DNA from: SLJK01 sp964567295
GTDB taxonomy: Bacteria; Bacillota; Dethiobacteria; DTU022; UBA8154
Length of the DNA stretch: 25,436 nucleotides
Reading direction: 5' to 3'
Assembly (NCBI GenBank): GCA_964567295.1
Contig: CAZMLU010000022.1
Location: 1-25,436, forward strand
A program made the translations under genes and the position numbers. A model generated the notes under the pieces. It ran no database searches. It saw only the letters and a program-made list of their open reading frames with translations, and was not told the origin of the DNA. Below, piece by piece: positions 1-8,483 of this stretch (position 1 is its first letter; each line of letters begins with the position of its first letter).

Positions 1-1392
1 TCGCAGCCTTTCTGAAATATTATTATATTCATCTTTTGTTTCGAATGTTTTTTGTTCTAGATCCTCAAGTTCTAACTGAACCATACCAAATGCGTCATCC
101 AATTCAGCAAGCTTAGTTTTTTTGTTTTTTATTACTTCTTCTAGTTCTTCAATCCTTTTATGAGTTTCTTCAGACCTCTGTTTATTATCTAACAGCTGTT
201 GCTCTAAAACAGCTTTCCTTTCTTTATTCTCAGATATTTGACCTTTCAGCTCTTCTAGAGCAACAATCTCTTTTTCAGCCCTCATTCTAGAAAGAATATT
301 TTTAAGCTCTTTTGCTTTATTGCTTGCTTCCTTTTGGAGTCTTTCAATTTTTTCCAACTCCTGCTCGTTCTTTGTATAAGTCTCAACATTTACCGCAATC
401 CTATGAGAAACCTCTTTGATAGAATTAGCCTGCATGGCAATTTTATCCATGGCATATTTTTCCTTTTCCAAGAGCAGGTCCAGGCTATTCTTTTTTTCCT
501 CCAACCTCTTTCTACATTCAGTAGCTGCACTCTTTTTGCTTTCCAGCTCTGCAATTGTTTCTTGTTCCAGCTGCGAATAACGGTCAAGTTTTTTTTGTAA
601 AGAATTCAGCTTTTGCTTCTTTTCGTGGATATTTAATTCTAACTTCCTTTTTTCCTCCTCAATTTTTCCCAATCTTAGCCCTTTATCCTGCCACTGTTGT
701 AGCAAGCTCTTTTTCTCCACCTCTTTTAAAGCATCAGAAAGGGCTAAATATTCACGAGCCTTTTCGGCAGACTCCGAGAGATGATCTTGTTGCCCTATTA
801 GTTCTTGTAGAATATCGTCAATCCTTAGAAGGTTTGCCTTCATATCTTCAATACGAGAAGAAGCTTCTTTTTTCCTCTGCTTATATTTTGAAATTTCTGC
901 AGCTTCCTCAAAAAGCTCGCGTCGTTCTTCAGGACGAGAATTAATTAGTTGATCTACTCTCCCCTGACCTACCATAGAATAAGTTTCTTTACCTACACCT
1001 GTATCCCAAAACAGCTCCGAGATATCCTTTAAGCGACAGGGATATTTATTTAAAAAGAATTCTCCTTCTCCTGAACGATATAACCTCCTGGTAACGGTAA
1101 CTTCCTGGCAATCAAGAGGCAAAAGTTTATCAGCTTCTGCAAAAGCAAGGGACACTTCCGCATAGTTGACAGCCTTTCGGCTATTTGTTCCATTAAAGAT
1201 AAGCTCTTCCATTTTTGATCCACGCAAAAGTTTGACACTTTGTTCGCCTAAAACCCATCGAATAGCATCAACAATATTACTTTTACCACATCCATTCGGT
1301 CCTATTGCAGCAGTTATTCCAGGTGAAAAATGGAGCCGAACTCGCTCTGGAAATGATTTAAATCCATTAATCTCCAAATAATTTAGATACAT
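1..1392 (-). CDS. smc: Chromosome segregation ATPase SMC, N-terminal part (cut by left edge)
   Basis: SMC is the ATPase core of the bacterial condensin that organises and segregates the chromosome, working with ScpA and ScpB. The visible 464 codons start at an ATG at 1392 with MYLNYLEINGFKSF, the usual SMC opening. The Walker A motif GPNGCGKSN follows at about residues 32-40, then the R-loop region WVLGEQSVKLLRG. A long, Lys/Glu-rich, coiled-coil-like stretch runs from about residue 170 to the edge. I read every codon from 1392 to 1 and found no stop, so the gene is intact but 3'-truncated by the window; the hinge, second coiled coil and Walker B head lie outside. A weak GGTG site precedes the ATG. 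The upstream neighbour is rnc, as in many Firmicutes (rnc-smc-ftsY). Identification is secure. Confidence 0.97.
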   Translation of the reverse strand, partial: MYLNYLEINGFKSFPERVRLHFSPGITAAIGPNGCGKSNIVDAIRWVLGEQSVKLLRGSKMEELIFNGTNSRKAVNYAEVSLAFAEADKLLPLDCQEVTVTRRLYRSGEGEFFLNKYPCRLKDISELFWDTGVGKETYSMVGQGRVDQLINSRPEERRELFEEAAEISKYKQRKKEASSRIEDMKANLLRIDDILQELIGQQDHLSESAEKAREYLALSDALKEVEKKSLLQQWQDKGLRLGKIEEEKRKLELNIHEKKQKLNSLQKKLDRYSQLEQETIAELESKKSAATECRKRLEEKKNSLDLLLEKEKYAMDKIAMQANSIKEVSHRIAVNVETYTKNEQELEKIERLQKEASNKAKELKNILSRMRAEKEIVALEELKGQISENKERKAVLEQQLLDNKQRSEETHKRIEELEEVIKNKKTKLAELDDAFGMVQLELEDLEQKTFETKDEYNNISERLR

Positions 1393-1460
1393 AATATCAC
1401 CACTAATCAAATACTCCCTTAACCAAAAAATACCCAAAAACAATTATTTTCGACTGGGCT

Positions 1461-1490
1461 AGAGAAGAAAACCTGCATCTCGGCAGGTTT
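1461..1490 (-). terminator. Probable Rho-independent terminator after rnc
   Basis: On the minus strand an 8-bp perfect stem, AAACCTGC paired with GCAGGTTT, encloses a 6-nt loop (CGAGAT). It is followed by a T-rich tail (TTCTTCTCT). It lies about 20 bp past the rnc stop and 69 bp before smc. The tail is interrupted by cytosines, so termination may be partial and let some transcription into smc. Confidence 0.6.
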
Positions 1491-1510
1491 ATATCCTTGA
1501 TTTCACTTTT

Positions 1511-2227
1511 TTATACCTCATTAAACACATCTTTCTGCAATAAACCCCGTTCAAATGCTTCTTTTGCAGCGGCTTGCTCTGCTTCTTTTTTGGTTTTACC
1601 TTCCCCTGAACCAATCACTTTGTCATCGATTTTTACTGCTGCTATAAACCTCTTTTCATGGGGAGCACCTAATTCAGTCTCTATACTGTACGAAGGAGTT
1701 TTTTCCAGCAAAGACTGACATTTCTCCTGGAACATAGTTTTATAATCCAAATAAGGGAAATCACCTTTTTCAACCGCTTTTAAAAGTGGATTAAAAAGAT
1801 CAATTATAACTTTCCTGGCATTTTCATACCCAAGATCCAAAAACAGGGCTCCAACAAGGGCCTCAAGGGCATCAGCTAGTATAGAGTCTTTGTAAATGCC
1901 GCCACTTAAAGACTCTCCTTTACCCAACCTCAAAAAAGAACCAAACTGCCATTCCCTGGCTATTCCGGCTAGAGATTTTTCATTGACTATGCTGTGCCGC
2001 ATTAAGGTAAGATTTCCCTCCGATAAGGAAGGGAAAATATTAAAGAAATATTCGGAAATTACCAACTCCAAGACTGAGTCTCCCAGGAACTCCAAGCGCT
2101 CATTGCTTTTCAACCCACCCTCCTCGTTGGCAAATGAGGAATGTGTTACTGCCTGCTGGAAAAGCTCCAATTGTTGTACCGGCCATTGGAGGATATCCAG
2201 GAGCTCTTTGATGTCCCGGAAGTTCAA
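1511..2227 (-). CDS. rnc: Ribonuclease III
   Basis: RNase III is an Mg-dependent endonuclease that cuts double-stranded RNA during rRNA and mRNA processing. The 238-aa protein carries the family signature NERLEFLGDSVLEL near residue 42. The second catalytic acidic patch DALEALVGALFLDLG lies near residues 118-132. A C-terminal dsRNA-binding domain spans about residues 160-230, ending in GEGKTKKEAEQAAAKEA. Length is normal for the family. The start is a TTG at 2227, two bases after the fabF stop, preceded by purine-rich GAGGATGGTGGG. No ATG or GTG is available near the conserved N-terminus. The tight spacing implies translational coupling with fabF. A hairpin terminator follows. Confidence 0.96.
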   Translation of the reverse strand: MNFRDIKELLDILQWPVQQLELFQQAVTHSSFANEEGGLKSNERLEFLGDSVLELVISEYFFNIFPSLSEGNLTLMRHSIVNEKSLAGIAREWQFGSFLRLGKGESLSGGIYKDSILADALEALVGALFLDLGYENARKVIIDLFNPLLKAVEKGDFPYLDYKTMFQEKCQSLLEKTPSYSIETELGAPHEKRFIAAVKIDDKVIGSGEGKTKKEAEQAAAKEAFERGLLQKDVFNEV

Positions 2228-2229
2228 GT

Positions 2230-3477
2230 TTACCCACCATCCTCATTTTCCATCTTTTTAACCACTAAACAAGCATTAGTGCCCCCGAAACCAAAGGAAT
2301 TAGACATGGCAGCACGCACTACCTTCTCCATTGAACGATTCGGAACGTAGTTCAGATCACACTCTGGATCCTCGTGCTCATAATTAACGGTCGGAGGTAT
2401 AATACCATGCTCCATAGTTAAAAGTGTGGCTACCATTTCAACTCCACCCGCTGCACCTAACAGATGGCCGATCATTGATTTTGTGGAACTAATAGGTATA
2501 TTATAGGCATTTTCGCCAAATAACTCTTTTATTGCCAGCGTTTCTATGCGGTCGTTGTGTTCTGTGGAAGTTCCATGCGCATTTATATATTCTATTTTGT
2601 CAGAAGAAAGATTAGAATCCTTAAGGGCCCTCTGCATACTAAGAACAGCACCTCTCCCGTCAGGATCAGGTGCAGTTACATGATACCCGTCACCGGACAT
2701 ACCATACCCTACAATCTCTGCATATACCCCTACATTTCTGGATAAAGCATGTTCTAATGTCTCTAAAACTAGCACCCCTGCGCCTTCACCCATGACAAAA
2801 CCATCACGATTTAAATCAAAAGGCCGCGATGCCTTTTGGGGCTCATCGTTTCTTGTTGACAATGCCCTGGCGGCACTAAAACCAGCGAATGCAATCGAAG
2901 TTATGGGTGCTTCAGCTCCTCCTGCTATCATTATATCAGCATCCCCTCGCTGTAAAAGCCTTAAAGCTTCGCCGATAGAGTGGGTACCACTGGCACATGC
3001 TGTCACAAGAGTCGTATTTGGACCTTTAAGCCCATAATATATGGAAATATACCCAGAAGCCATATTTGCAATTAACATAGGAACTAAAAAGGGGCTTACT
3101 CGGCGCGGTCCTTTCTCTAAAAGAATTTGAAACTGCTTTTCGATAGTATCTAACCCGCCTATGCCTGAACCGATTATCACGCCGATTCTATCCCTGTCCT
3201 CATTTTCCATTTTAATACCGGAATCCTCTAGGGCGAGATTAGCGGCTGCCATAGCAAGGTGAGTGAAGCGATCCATTTTTTTGACGTCACGCTTTTCCAT
3301 ATATTCAGTTGGATCAAAATCCTTGACAGTGGCTGCAATATTTGTGGGAAAATGATCAAAGTTGTCAACACGGCTGACACCGCTCTTGCCTTTTCTAAGG
3401 TTTTCCCAAAATTGCTCTTTTCCTATACCGATAGGTGTAACAGCTCCTATGCCTGTTGCAACCACTCGCTTATACAA
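2230..3477 (-). CDS. fabF: Beta-ketoacyl-ACP synthase II
   Basis: FabF condenses malonyl-ACP with a growing acyl-ACP in the cytosolic type II fatty acid cycle. The family residues are present: active-site cysteine in TACASGTHSIGEA, histidines in NAHGTSTEHND and STKSMIGHLLGAAGG, and the C-terminal GFGGTNA loop. I place the start at TTG 3477 (YKRVVATGIGAVTPIG). GCGAGGTG sits 7 nt upstream, and the resulting 415 aa matches the usual FabF length. An ATG at 3501 would add eight residues (MLCGEVKS) that contain this ribosome binding site, so it is less likely. The gene lies between acpP and rnc in the fab operon. Product certain; start fairly sure. Confidence 0.96.
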   Translation of the reverse strand: MYKRVVATGIGAVTPIGIGKEQFWENLRKGKSGVSRVDNFDHFPTNIAATVKDFDPTEYMEKRDVKKMDRFTHLAMAAANLALEDSGIKMENEDRDRIGVIIGSGIGGLDTIEKQFQILLEKGPRRVSPFLVPMLIANMASGYISIYYGLKGPNTTLVTACASGTHSIGEALRLLQRGDADIMIAGGAEAPITSIAFAGFSAARALSTRNDEPQKASRPFDLNRDGFVMGEGAGVLVLETLEHALSRNVGVYAEIVGYGMSGDGYHVTAPDPDGRGAVLSMQRALKDSNLSSDKIEYINAHGTSTEHNDRIETLAIKELFGENAYNIPISSTKSMIGHLLGAAGGVEMVATLLTMEHGIIPPTVNYEHEDPECDLNYVPNRSMEKVVRAAMSNSFGFGGTNACLVVKKMENEDGG

Positions 3478-3559
3478 TGACTTCACCTCGCCGCAAAGCA
3501 TAAGTAGTTTAGAATTTAACTCTTATCTAATAAACGAACCCTAATCCCAAAAAGACTTT

Positions 3560-3790
3560 TCAGGAGGCATACCCTTCTATGTAATTAACTATATCACCAA
3601 CAACTTGAATTTTTTCTACCTCTTCGTCTGCAATTTCCAGATCAAACTCTTCTTCAAGAGCCATAACCAGTTCTACCACATCAAGGGAATCGGCATCAAT
3701 ATCTTCGAAAGTCGTCTCCAGTGATATTTTTCCCTCATCAATATCAAGCTGCTCAGCAATTAAGGTTCGAATCTTTTCAAAGGTTTCCAA
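3560..3790 (-). CDS. acpP: Acyl carrier protein
   Basis: ACP carries acyl intermediates on a 4'-phosphopantetheine arm attached to the serine of the DSL motif, seen here in DADSLDVVELVMALE near residues 33-47. The 76-aa, highly acidic protein has normal length and the expected helix pattern. The start must be TTG at 3790, because an in-frame TGA lies three codons upstream. GGAGGTGA sits 6 nt before it. An ATG inside the leader is out of frame and hits a stop after six codons. The gene is in the usual place between fabG and fabF. A 7-bp AT-rich hairpin lies just upstream of the Shine-Dalgarno site. Confidence 0.97.
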   Translation of the reverse strand: METFEKIRTLIAEQLDIDEGKISLETTFEDIDADSLDVVELVMALEEEFDLEIADEEVEKIQVVGDIVNYIEGYAS

Positions 3791-3806
3791 GCTCCATCAC
3801 CTCCCT

Positions 3807-3827
3807 CTAAAAATCTTATGTTTTTAG
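3807..3827 (-). promoter_or_regulatory. Hairpin upstream of the acpP ribosome binding site
   Basis: CTAAAAA and TTTTTAG form a 7-bp inverted repeat around a 7-nt loop in the short fabG-acpP gap. In the mRNA it would end immediately before the acpP Shine-Dalgarno GGGAGGTGA. It could be a processing or stabilising element, since acpP is usually expressed above its neighbours. That role is inference; the stem is almost all A-U pairs. Confidence 0.3.
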
Positions 3828-3837
3828 TTTTGCTTTG

Positions 3838-4584
3838 TCAAATATTGGAAAGTCCTCCGTCAACAGAAATTACCGTGCCTGTTATATAATCCGCGTTTTC
3901 TGCCAAAAAAAGAACGACCTCCGCAACTTCCTCTGTTTTTCCAAATCTTTTCAAAGATACCTGGGAAAGCACTGTTTCTTTTAACTTTGGCGGCAAGGCA
4001 TCTGTCATCTCTGTTTCTATAAAACCAGGAGCAACTGCGTTTACATTGATCGCTCTGCTGCCAACTTCCTTAGCCAACGATTTAGTAAAAGCAATTATTC
4101 CGGCCTTGGCAGCAGCATAGTTAGTCTGTCCGCTATTTCCTGAAAGCCCTACAACAGAAGCAATATTTATGATTTTCCCTCCGCTTTTCTGTTTTAAAAG
4201 CGGTTTCAAAACTGCTTTACTGCAATTAAAAACACCTTTTAGATTTGTATTTAGTACAATCTCCCATTCTTCTGGCCTCATTTTGGCTAACAAATTGTCT
4301 TTACTGATTCCAGCATTATTAACAAGTATATCAATTCTCCCAAAATGATCAAGAGTTGTTGCAACCATTTTTTCACATTCTGGAGCAGAAGTTACATCAG
4401 CCTGAAGAATTAACCCTTTCCCCCCTGCTTCCGTTACCTCCTTTAAAACATCACTCGCGGCAGCTTCTTTCTGGTGATAATTAATAACCACTGCTGCACC
4501 CGCCCTAGCTAGTGCCAAGATAATCGCTCTGCCAATACCTCTAGAGGCCCCTGTCACTATGGCAACTTTGCCCTCCAGTCTCAT
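3838..4584 (-). CDS. fabG: 3-oxoacyl-ACP reductase
   Basis: FabG uses NADPH to reduce 3-oxoacyl-ACP in the elongation cycle. The sequence has the Rossmann motif TGASRGIGRA, the NNAG motif (VNNAGIS), and the catalytic Ser-Tyr-Lys set in ASVVGLSG and YAAAK. The C-terminal VDGGLSNI is typical. I choose the ATG at 4584 (MRLEGKVAIVTG), giving 248 aa, because AGGAGGAGG sits 6 nt upstream. A TTG at 4602 would add MRRRCE from that very site. The start lies one base past the fabD stop, so the two are probably translationally coupled. Membership of the operon, rather than similarity alone, separates it from the many other short-chain dehydrogenases. Confidence 0.95.
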   Translation of the reverse strand: MRLEGKVAIVTGASRGIGRAIILALARAGAAVVINYHQKEAAASDVLKEVTEAGGKGLILQADVTSAPECEKMVATTLDHFGRIDILVNNAGISKDNLLAKMRPEEWEIVLNTNLKGVFNCSKAVLKPLLKQKSGGKIINIASVVGLSGNSGQTNYAAAKAGIIAFTKSLAKEVGSRAINVNAVAPGFIETEMTDALPPKLKETVLSQVSLKRFGKTEEVAEVVLFLAENADYITGTVISVDGGLSNI

Positions 4585-4585
4585 C

Positions 4586-5524
4586 TCACACCTCCTCCTC
4601 AAGGAGTTTGAAAAAAATGCTCAACGTTTCTCCATCCTCTACGCGTATTGCTTTAACATCCCTAGAGATTTTTTTCATAAATCCCGTAAGAACACGTCCA
4701 GGCCCAATTTCGACAAAAAGATCGTAACCATCTTTAATAAGCAGCCGCATGGATTCATCCCATCGAACGGGATTGTAGACTTGGCTCGCCAGTGCTCTTT
4801 TAATCTCTTCGGGTGATTGAAGATATCTGGCATGAATATTTGCCACAAAAGGAACAAATGGTCTATTAAAATGAACCTCTTTTAAAAGATCACTCATCTT
4901 TTCTTCTAAAGGAGAAAGAAGACTACAGTGAAAAGGAGCGCTCACAGAGAGAGGCACTGCACGAGCCTTTCTCAACCTAGCCAAGCGACAAAGCTCCTCT
5001 ACCGCCTCTTTCTGCCCGGCCACTACAACCTGACCGGGACAGTTGTAATTTGCTGGTTCAACACACCCGAAAGAAGAGCTTTGTTGGCATAGTTCTTCAA
5101 CCTCTTTCGATTCCAACCCGAGAATTGCAGCCATTTCTCCGCTGCCCTGGGGAACAGTATATTGCATAAGACGTGCACGTTCCTGCACAATAAGAAGCGC
5201 TTCCCTAAAATTCAACACTCCAGCACATACCAAGGCACTATATTCTCCCAAACTTAGCCCAGCCACTGCTTCTGGTCGAATACCCTTTTCTTTTAGTACT
5301 TCCAGAATGGCTATACTGGTAGTCATTATTGCAGGTTGGGTGATTTCAGTTCTGCGCAATTCTTTTTCGTCACCTTCAAAGATGATGCTGCTCAAATCAT
5401 ACCCCAACACTCTATCGGCTTCCTGAAAAACAGATTTGGCCACAGAATGCTTCTCGGCTAAATCTTTTCCCATGCCCATATATTGCGAACCTTGGCCCGG
5501 AAAAATAAAAGCACATTTGGCCAT
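4586..5524 (-). CDS. fabD: Malonyl-CoA:ACP transacylase
   Basis: FabD moves malonyl groups from CoA to ACP and so supplies the elongation substrate. It has the N-terminal FIFPGQGSQYMGMG, the nucleophile motif GLSLGEYSAL (serine near residue 88), and the catalytic histidine in SAPFHCSLL. The start is ATG 5524 (MAKCAFIFPGQGSQ), 312 aa, with AGGAGG 6 nt upstream. Extending to 5566 would overlap fabH and add an unrelated leader. The gene follows fabH by 19 bp. In many Clostridia a fabK enoyl reductase sits between these two, but here there is none. Confidence 0.96.
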   Translation of the reverse strand: MAKCAFIFPGQGSQYMGMGKDLAEKHSVAKSVFQEADRVLGYDLSSIIFEGDEKELRRTEITQPAIMTTSIAILEVLKEKGIRPEAVAGLSLGEYSALVCAGVLNFREALLIVQERARLMQYTVPQGSGEMAAILGLESKEVEELCQQSSSFGCVEPANYNCPGQVVVAGQKEAVEELCRLARLRKARAVPLSVSAPFHCSLLSPLEEKMSDLLKEVHFNRPFVPFVANIHARYLQSPEEIKRALASQVYNPVRWDESMRLLIKDGYDLFVEIGPGRVLTGFMKKISRDVKAIRVEDGETLSIFFKLLEEEV

Positions 5525-5543
5525 CCCGTTCCTCCTATCCTGT

Positions 5544-6533
5544 TCACCATTGCATAACAGCCGCACCCCAGGTCAACCCCGCCCCAAATGAGACCATAGC
5601 GATTAGATCGCCCCGTTTAATCTTGCCTTCTTCCAAGGCTTCATCAAGGGCAACCGGAATAGAAGCCGAGGACATATTGCCATAACGGTTTATATTAACA
5701 ACAACCTGTTCCGACTTCATCTCCAACCTTTTACATGCGGCCTTGATAATTCGAATATTGGCCTGGTGTGGAATTAAAAAATCGAGATCTTCTTTTTTCT
5801 TACCGGAAAGCTCCAGAGCATGCAATGTAGAATCTACCATAACTGTAACTGCAAATTTAAATACTTCTGGGCCATTCATCTTGATATAATGGCCTCGCTC
5901 ATCAATGGTCCTGTAAGAGGCAGGTTCATTGGTTCCTCCAGCCGGAACAAAGAGTAATTTAGCCTTACTGCCATCAGAAAACATCTTGGTAGAAAGAACT
6001 CCTTGATCTTCACCAACCCTGCTTAAAACTACAGCTCCGGCTCCATCACCAAAAAGAACACAAGTATTACGGTCCTGCCAATCTACAATGGGAGAAAGAG
6101 TATCAACACCAACCAAAAGGATATTTTGGGCAGAGCTATTTTCGATAAATTGAACTGCTACTTGCAAGCCGTATAAAAACCCGGTACATCCTGCGGCCAT
6201 GTCAAAAGCCGAGGCATTATAGGCACCCAATATATCCTGAATAAGACATGCAGTAGAAGGCAATATCAAATCTGGCGTTACCGTTGCTACAATCAATATA
6301 TCAATATCCTGAGGCCTTAACTTCGCCCGTTCCAGGGCAATTCTTGCAGCTCGTGCCGATAGGTAGGAGTTAGTTTCTTCCTTAGTAAGAATACGTCTTT
6401 CTTCTATACCTGTTCGAGATTTAATCCATTCATCACTGGTATCCACCATATCTTCCAGGTCTTTATTAGTAAGGCGAGAGACAGGTAGGGCCTTTCCAGT
6501 AGAAATTATCCCTGCGTTTATGCCAGAGCTCAA
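5544..6533 (-). CDS. fabH: Beta-ketoacyl-ACP synthase III
   Basis: FabH starts fatty acid synthesis by condensing an acyl-CoA primer with malonyl-ACP. Its primer preference sets straight or branched chains. The catalytic triad is visible: Cys in AAGCTGFLYG (about residue 116), His in IPHQANIRI, and Asn in NINRYGNMSSASIP. The DTSDEWIKSRTGIEERR block near the N-terminus is characteristic. Length is 329 aa, normal for the family. The start is TTG 6533 with AAGGAG 6 nt upstream. It lies 13 bp after plsX. Primer specificity cannot be judged from the sequence alone. Confidence 0.96.
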   Translation of the reverse strand: MSSGINAGIISTGKALPVSRLTNKDLEDMVDTSDEWIKSRTGIEERRILTKEETNSYLSARAARIALERAKLRPQDIDILIVATVTPDLILPSTACLIQDILGAYNASAFDMAAGCTGFLYGLQVAVQFIENSSAQNILLVGVDTLSPIVDWQDRNTCVLFGDGAGAVVLSRVGEDQGVLSTKMFSDGSKAKLLFVPAGGTNEPASYRTIDERGHYIKMNGPEVFKFAVTVMVDSTLHALELSGKKKEDLDFLIPHQANIRIIKAACKRLEMKSEQVVVNINRYGNMSSASIPVALDEALEEGKIKRGDLIAMVSFGAGLTWGAAVMQW

Positions 6534-6546
6534 TGCTATCTCCTTT

Positions 6547-7551
6547 CTAATTTGAAATCGAATTTACTGCTATTGCAATCTTTTCTTGGATATTATTCTG
6601 GACCAAGGGGTAAACCTGCCTCAAAAGCGCTTGTTTGATTGTTTTTTCCTTTGAGGCTCCATGGCATTTAATACAAGCACCTTTAACACCAATTAATTGA
6701 GCCCCCCCATATTCACTCTCATCCAAGTTAGCACGAACTCGATTAAAAATCGAGAAAAGCATTGTAGAAGCTATGCGTGCTTTAAAATCTCTTTTTATCT
6801 CTTCCTGCAAAAAGCCGAACATGTCACGGGAAATTCCTTCAATAGTCTTTAACATAATATTTCCCACAAAACCATCACAGATTAAAACATCTGCCCCATT
6901 CTGAAAAATCTCCCTGGCTTCCATATTCCCTGAAAAATTATCAAGCTTGTCTTTAAATAGTTTATAAGTATTTTTCACTTGCAAACTACCTTTGTTTTCT
7001 TCGTTTCCTATATTAAGAAGAGCAATTTTAGGATCTCTTTTATGCTGTATTTCTTGGGCATAAATCTTACCCATAACAGCGTACTGTAACATCTGTTCTG
7101 GCTTGGCGTCCACATTAGCTCCAACATCTAGAACCACAACGTGCCCCCCTTTAAAAGTGGGGAGAACAGTCAAAAGAGCCGGCCTTCTTATTCCATTAAT
7201 TCTGCCCAGAAAAAGAAGCCCCCCCGCCATAAGGGCACCTGTGCTGCCAGCGCTGATTACAGCATCCGCCTCTCCTCTACGAACTAACTGCATAGCAACT
7301 ACCATAGATGCTTTTTTCTTGCTTCGTATTGCTAAGCCCGGATCCTCATCATTATCAATAACTTCCTCGGCATGAACTATTCTGGTCCTTGTCGGCATTT
7401 CCCTTTTATCAACACACGCCAACACAGCATCTTGTAAACCCACCAATATAACTTCCAGATCCTCTACTTCTTTCACGGCGGATAATGCACCATTTACTAT
7501 TTCGGTAGGAGCAAAATCTCCTCCCATGGCATCAACTGCTACGCGTAGCAA
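6547..7551 (-). CDS. plsX: Phosphate acyltransferase PlsX
   Basis: PlsX converts acyl-ACP to acyl-phosphate, which PlsY uses to acylate glycerol-3-phosphate at the membrane. It links this operon to phospholipid synthesis. The N-terminal VAVDAMGGDFAPTEIV, SAGSTGALMAGG and the C-terminal-half ICDGFVGNIMLKTIEG are family hallmarks. Candidate starts are TTG 7551, ATG 7560 and ATG 7575. I prefer TTG 7551 (334 aa) because GGGGAG lies 9 nt upstream. That site abuts ATG 7560 directly, and ATG 7575 has no site. The fatty-acid repressor gene fapR, often next to plsX in Bacillus, is not here; rpmF is the upstream neighbour. Product certain, exact start uncertain. Confidence 0.94.
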   Translation of the reverse strand: MLRVAVDAMGGDFAPTEIVNGALSAVKEVEDLEVILVGLQDAVLACVDKREMPTRTRIVHAEEVIDNDEDPGLAIRSKKKASMVVAMQLVRRGEADAVISAGSTGALMAGGLLFLGRINGIRRPALLTVLPTFKGGHVVVLDVGANVDAKPEQMLQYAVMGKIYAQEIQHKRDPKIALLNIGNEENKGSLQVKNTYKLFKDKLDNFSGNMEAREIFQNGADVLICDGFVGNIMLKTIEGISRDMFGFLQEEIKRDFKARIASTMLFSIFNRVRANLDESEYGGAQLIGVKGACIKCHGASKEKTIKQALLRQVYPLVQNNIQEKIAIAVNSISN

Positions 7552-7644
7552 ATTTTCCATCTCCCCTAAGACCATAAACTAAAAGGTAAAAGAAATCCCG
7601 GGCATTGTACAAAAAGTTAAAGCCCAGGCTTTATCAATAAAGCG

Positions 7645-7818
7645 TTATTTTACTTGTACCTCTCTTCCCTTATAAAAACCACAATGGGGGCAAATTCGGT
7701 GGGACACCTTTGCCTCACGACATTTAGGGCACTCCACCAGGGCAGGAGCAGCAATCTTCCAATGGGTCCGACGTTTGTTCTTTCTCGACCTGGACGTCCT
7801 TCTTTTAGGCACTGCCAT
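7645..7818 (-). CDS. rpmF: 50S ribosomal protein L32
   Basis: L32 is a small zinc-ribbon protein of the large ribosomal subunit. Translation from ATG 7818 gives 57 aa beginning MAVPKRRTSRSRKNKRRTHW, the classic L32 opening. A four-cysteine zinc site follows, CPKC at residues 30-33 and CPHC at 43-46, and the protein ends GREVQVK before TAA at 7645-7647. AAAGGAGGTG sits 5 nt before the ATG. It lies between yceD and plsX, an arrangement conserved in bacteria. An overlapping longer reading frame on the same strand (7650-7853) is a shadow. The four-cysteine form, rather than a cysteine-free paralogue, suggests the zinc-replete variant. Confidence 0.98.
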   Translation of the reverse strand: MAVPKRRTSRSRKNKRRTHWKIAAPALVECPKCREAKVSHRICPHCGFYKGREVQVK

Positions 7819-7879
7819 AACGACACCTCCTTTAACAAATAAATAAGGGACAAAGTTCTCTTATATCAAGCCAGGAGTG

Positions 7880-8413
7880 TTATCCCCTTTTTTTCAGCTC
7901 CTGCAACATTGACAAACGCGGATCTATACTCTCCTGGGTACAATTACATTGTTCTTTGTTCCTGTTTCTCCCACAAACGACACAAAGCCCCTTACAATCT
8001 TCCCGGCAAAGAACCTTTAAAGGTAAAGCCATTAGAATCGATTGCCTTAAAAATTCTGTTAGATTAAGAACCTCACCTTTAAAAGCAAATACATCACCTT
8101 TTTCAATATTTTCCTTTGCTAATCCCTCATCTTGTTCACCGCTACCCTGCAGGTGGGTAAACTCCTCGTAAAAATTTTCTTTAACGGAATAAAATGTCTT
8201 CTCCAGGCAGCGGCTACACTCGGCTATGATGTTTACTTCCCATTCACCTTTTATAATCACCCGTTCTGAAAAATAAGCAGCTTCTAAAGCAACTTTTAGA
8301 GGTGACTGTTCTAACTCAGAAAAACCCCCCTCTAATGAAGAAAGCAATACTTCAGCATTGTATGGGAGAAATTGTCCCTCACCTCTTTTTAAAACGGCAA
8401 CGTACAATAACAT
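7880..8413 (-). CDS. yceD: YceD/DUF177 family protein (23S rRNA accumulation)
   Basis: The 177-aa protein matches the DUF177/YceD family, whose genes sit next to rpmF in most bacteria and whose members influence 23S rRNA accumulation. Visible markers are CSRCLE in mid-protein, and a C-terminal cysteine cluster CKGLCVVCGRNRNKEQCNC followed by DPRLSML. The cysteines suggest metal binding, which is inference. It is the first gene of the lipid/ribosome operon and starts at ATG 8413, about 8 nt after AGGGGTG. A consensus promoter lies about 30 bp upstream. Function at the molecular level is poorly defined for the family. Confidence 0.9.
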   Translation of the reverse strand: MLLYVAVLKRGEGQFLPYNAEVLLSSLEGGFSELEQSPLKVALEAAYFSERVIIKGEWEVNIIAECSRCLEKTFYSVKENFYEEFTHLQGSGEQDEGLAKENIEKGDVFAFKGEVLNLTEFLRQSILMALPLKVLCREDCKGLCVVCGRNRNKEQCNCTQESIDPRLSMLQELKKRG

Positions 8414-8441
8414 GCTTTTACACCCCTTTAAACCACGACTA

Positions 8442-8471
8442 ATTATATATGAGTTTTAACTTTTTTGTCAA
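8442..8471 (-). promoter_or_regulatory. Consensus sigma-A promoter for the yceD-rpmF-plsX-fab operon
   Basis: On the minus strand a perfect -35 TTGACA (8471-8466) and a perfect -10 TATAAT (8447-8442) are separated by 18 bp. The predicted start of transcription, near 8435, leaves a leader of only about 20 nt before yceD. No other promoter of similar quality was seen down to smc, so the operon may be driven largely from here. Confidence 0.75.
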
Positions 8472-8483
8472 GAATTTGCCTTT

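Noticed and set aside
7619..7632. AAAGCCCAGGCTTT palindrome between rpmF and plsX
   Set aside because: The usable stem is only about 5 bp with a 4-nt loop, and the following T tract is broken. It is too weak to call a terminator or operator.
7650..7853. 67-codon minus-strand frame overlapping rpmF
   Set aside because: It is an out-of-frame shadow; the rpmF frame gives an unmistakable L32 with its four cysteines.
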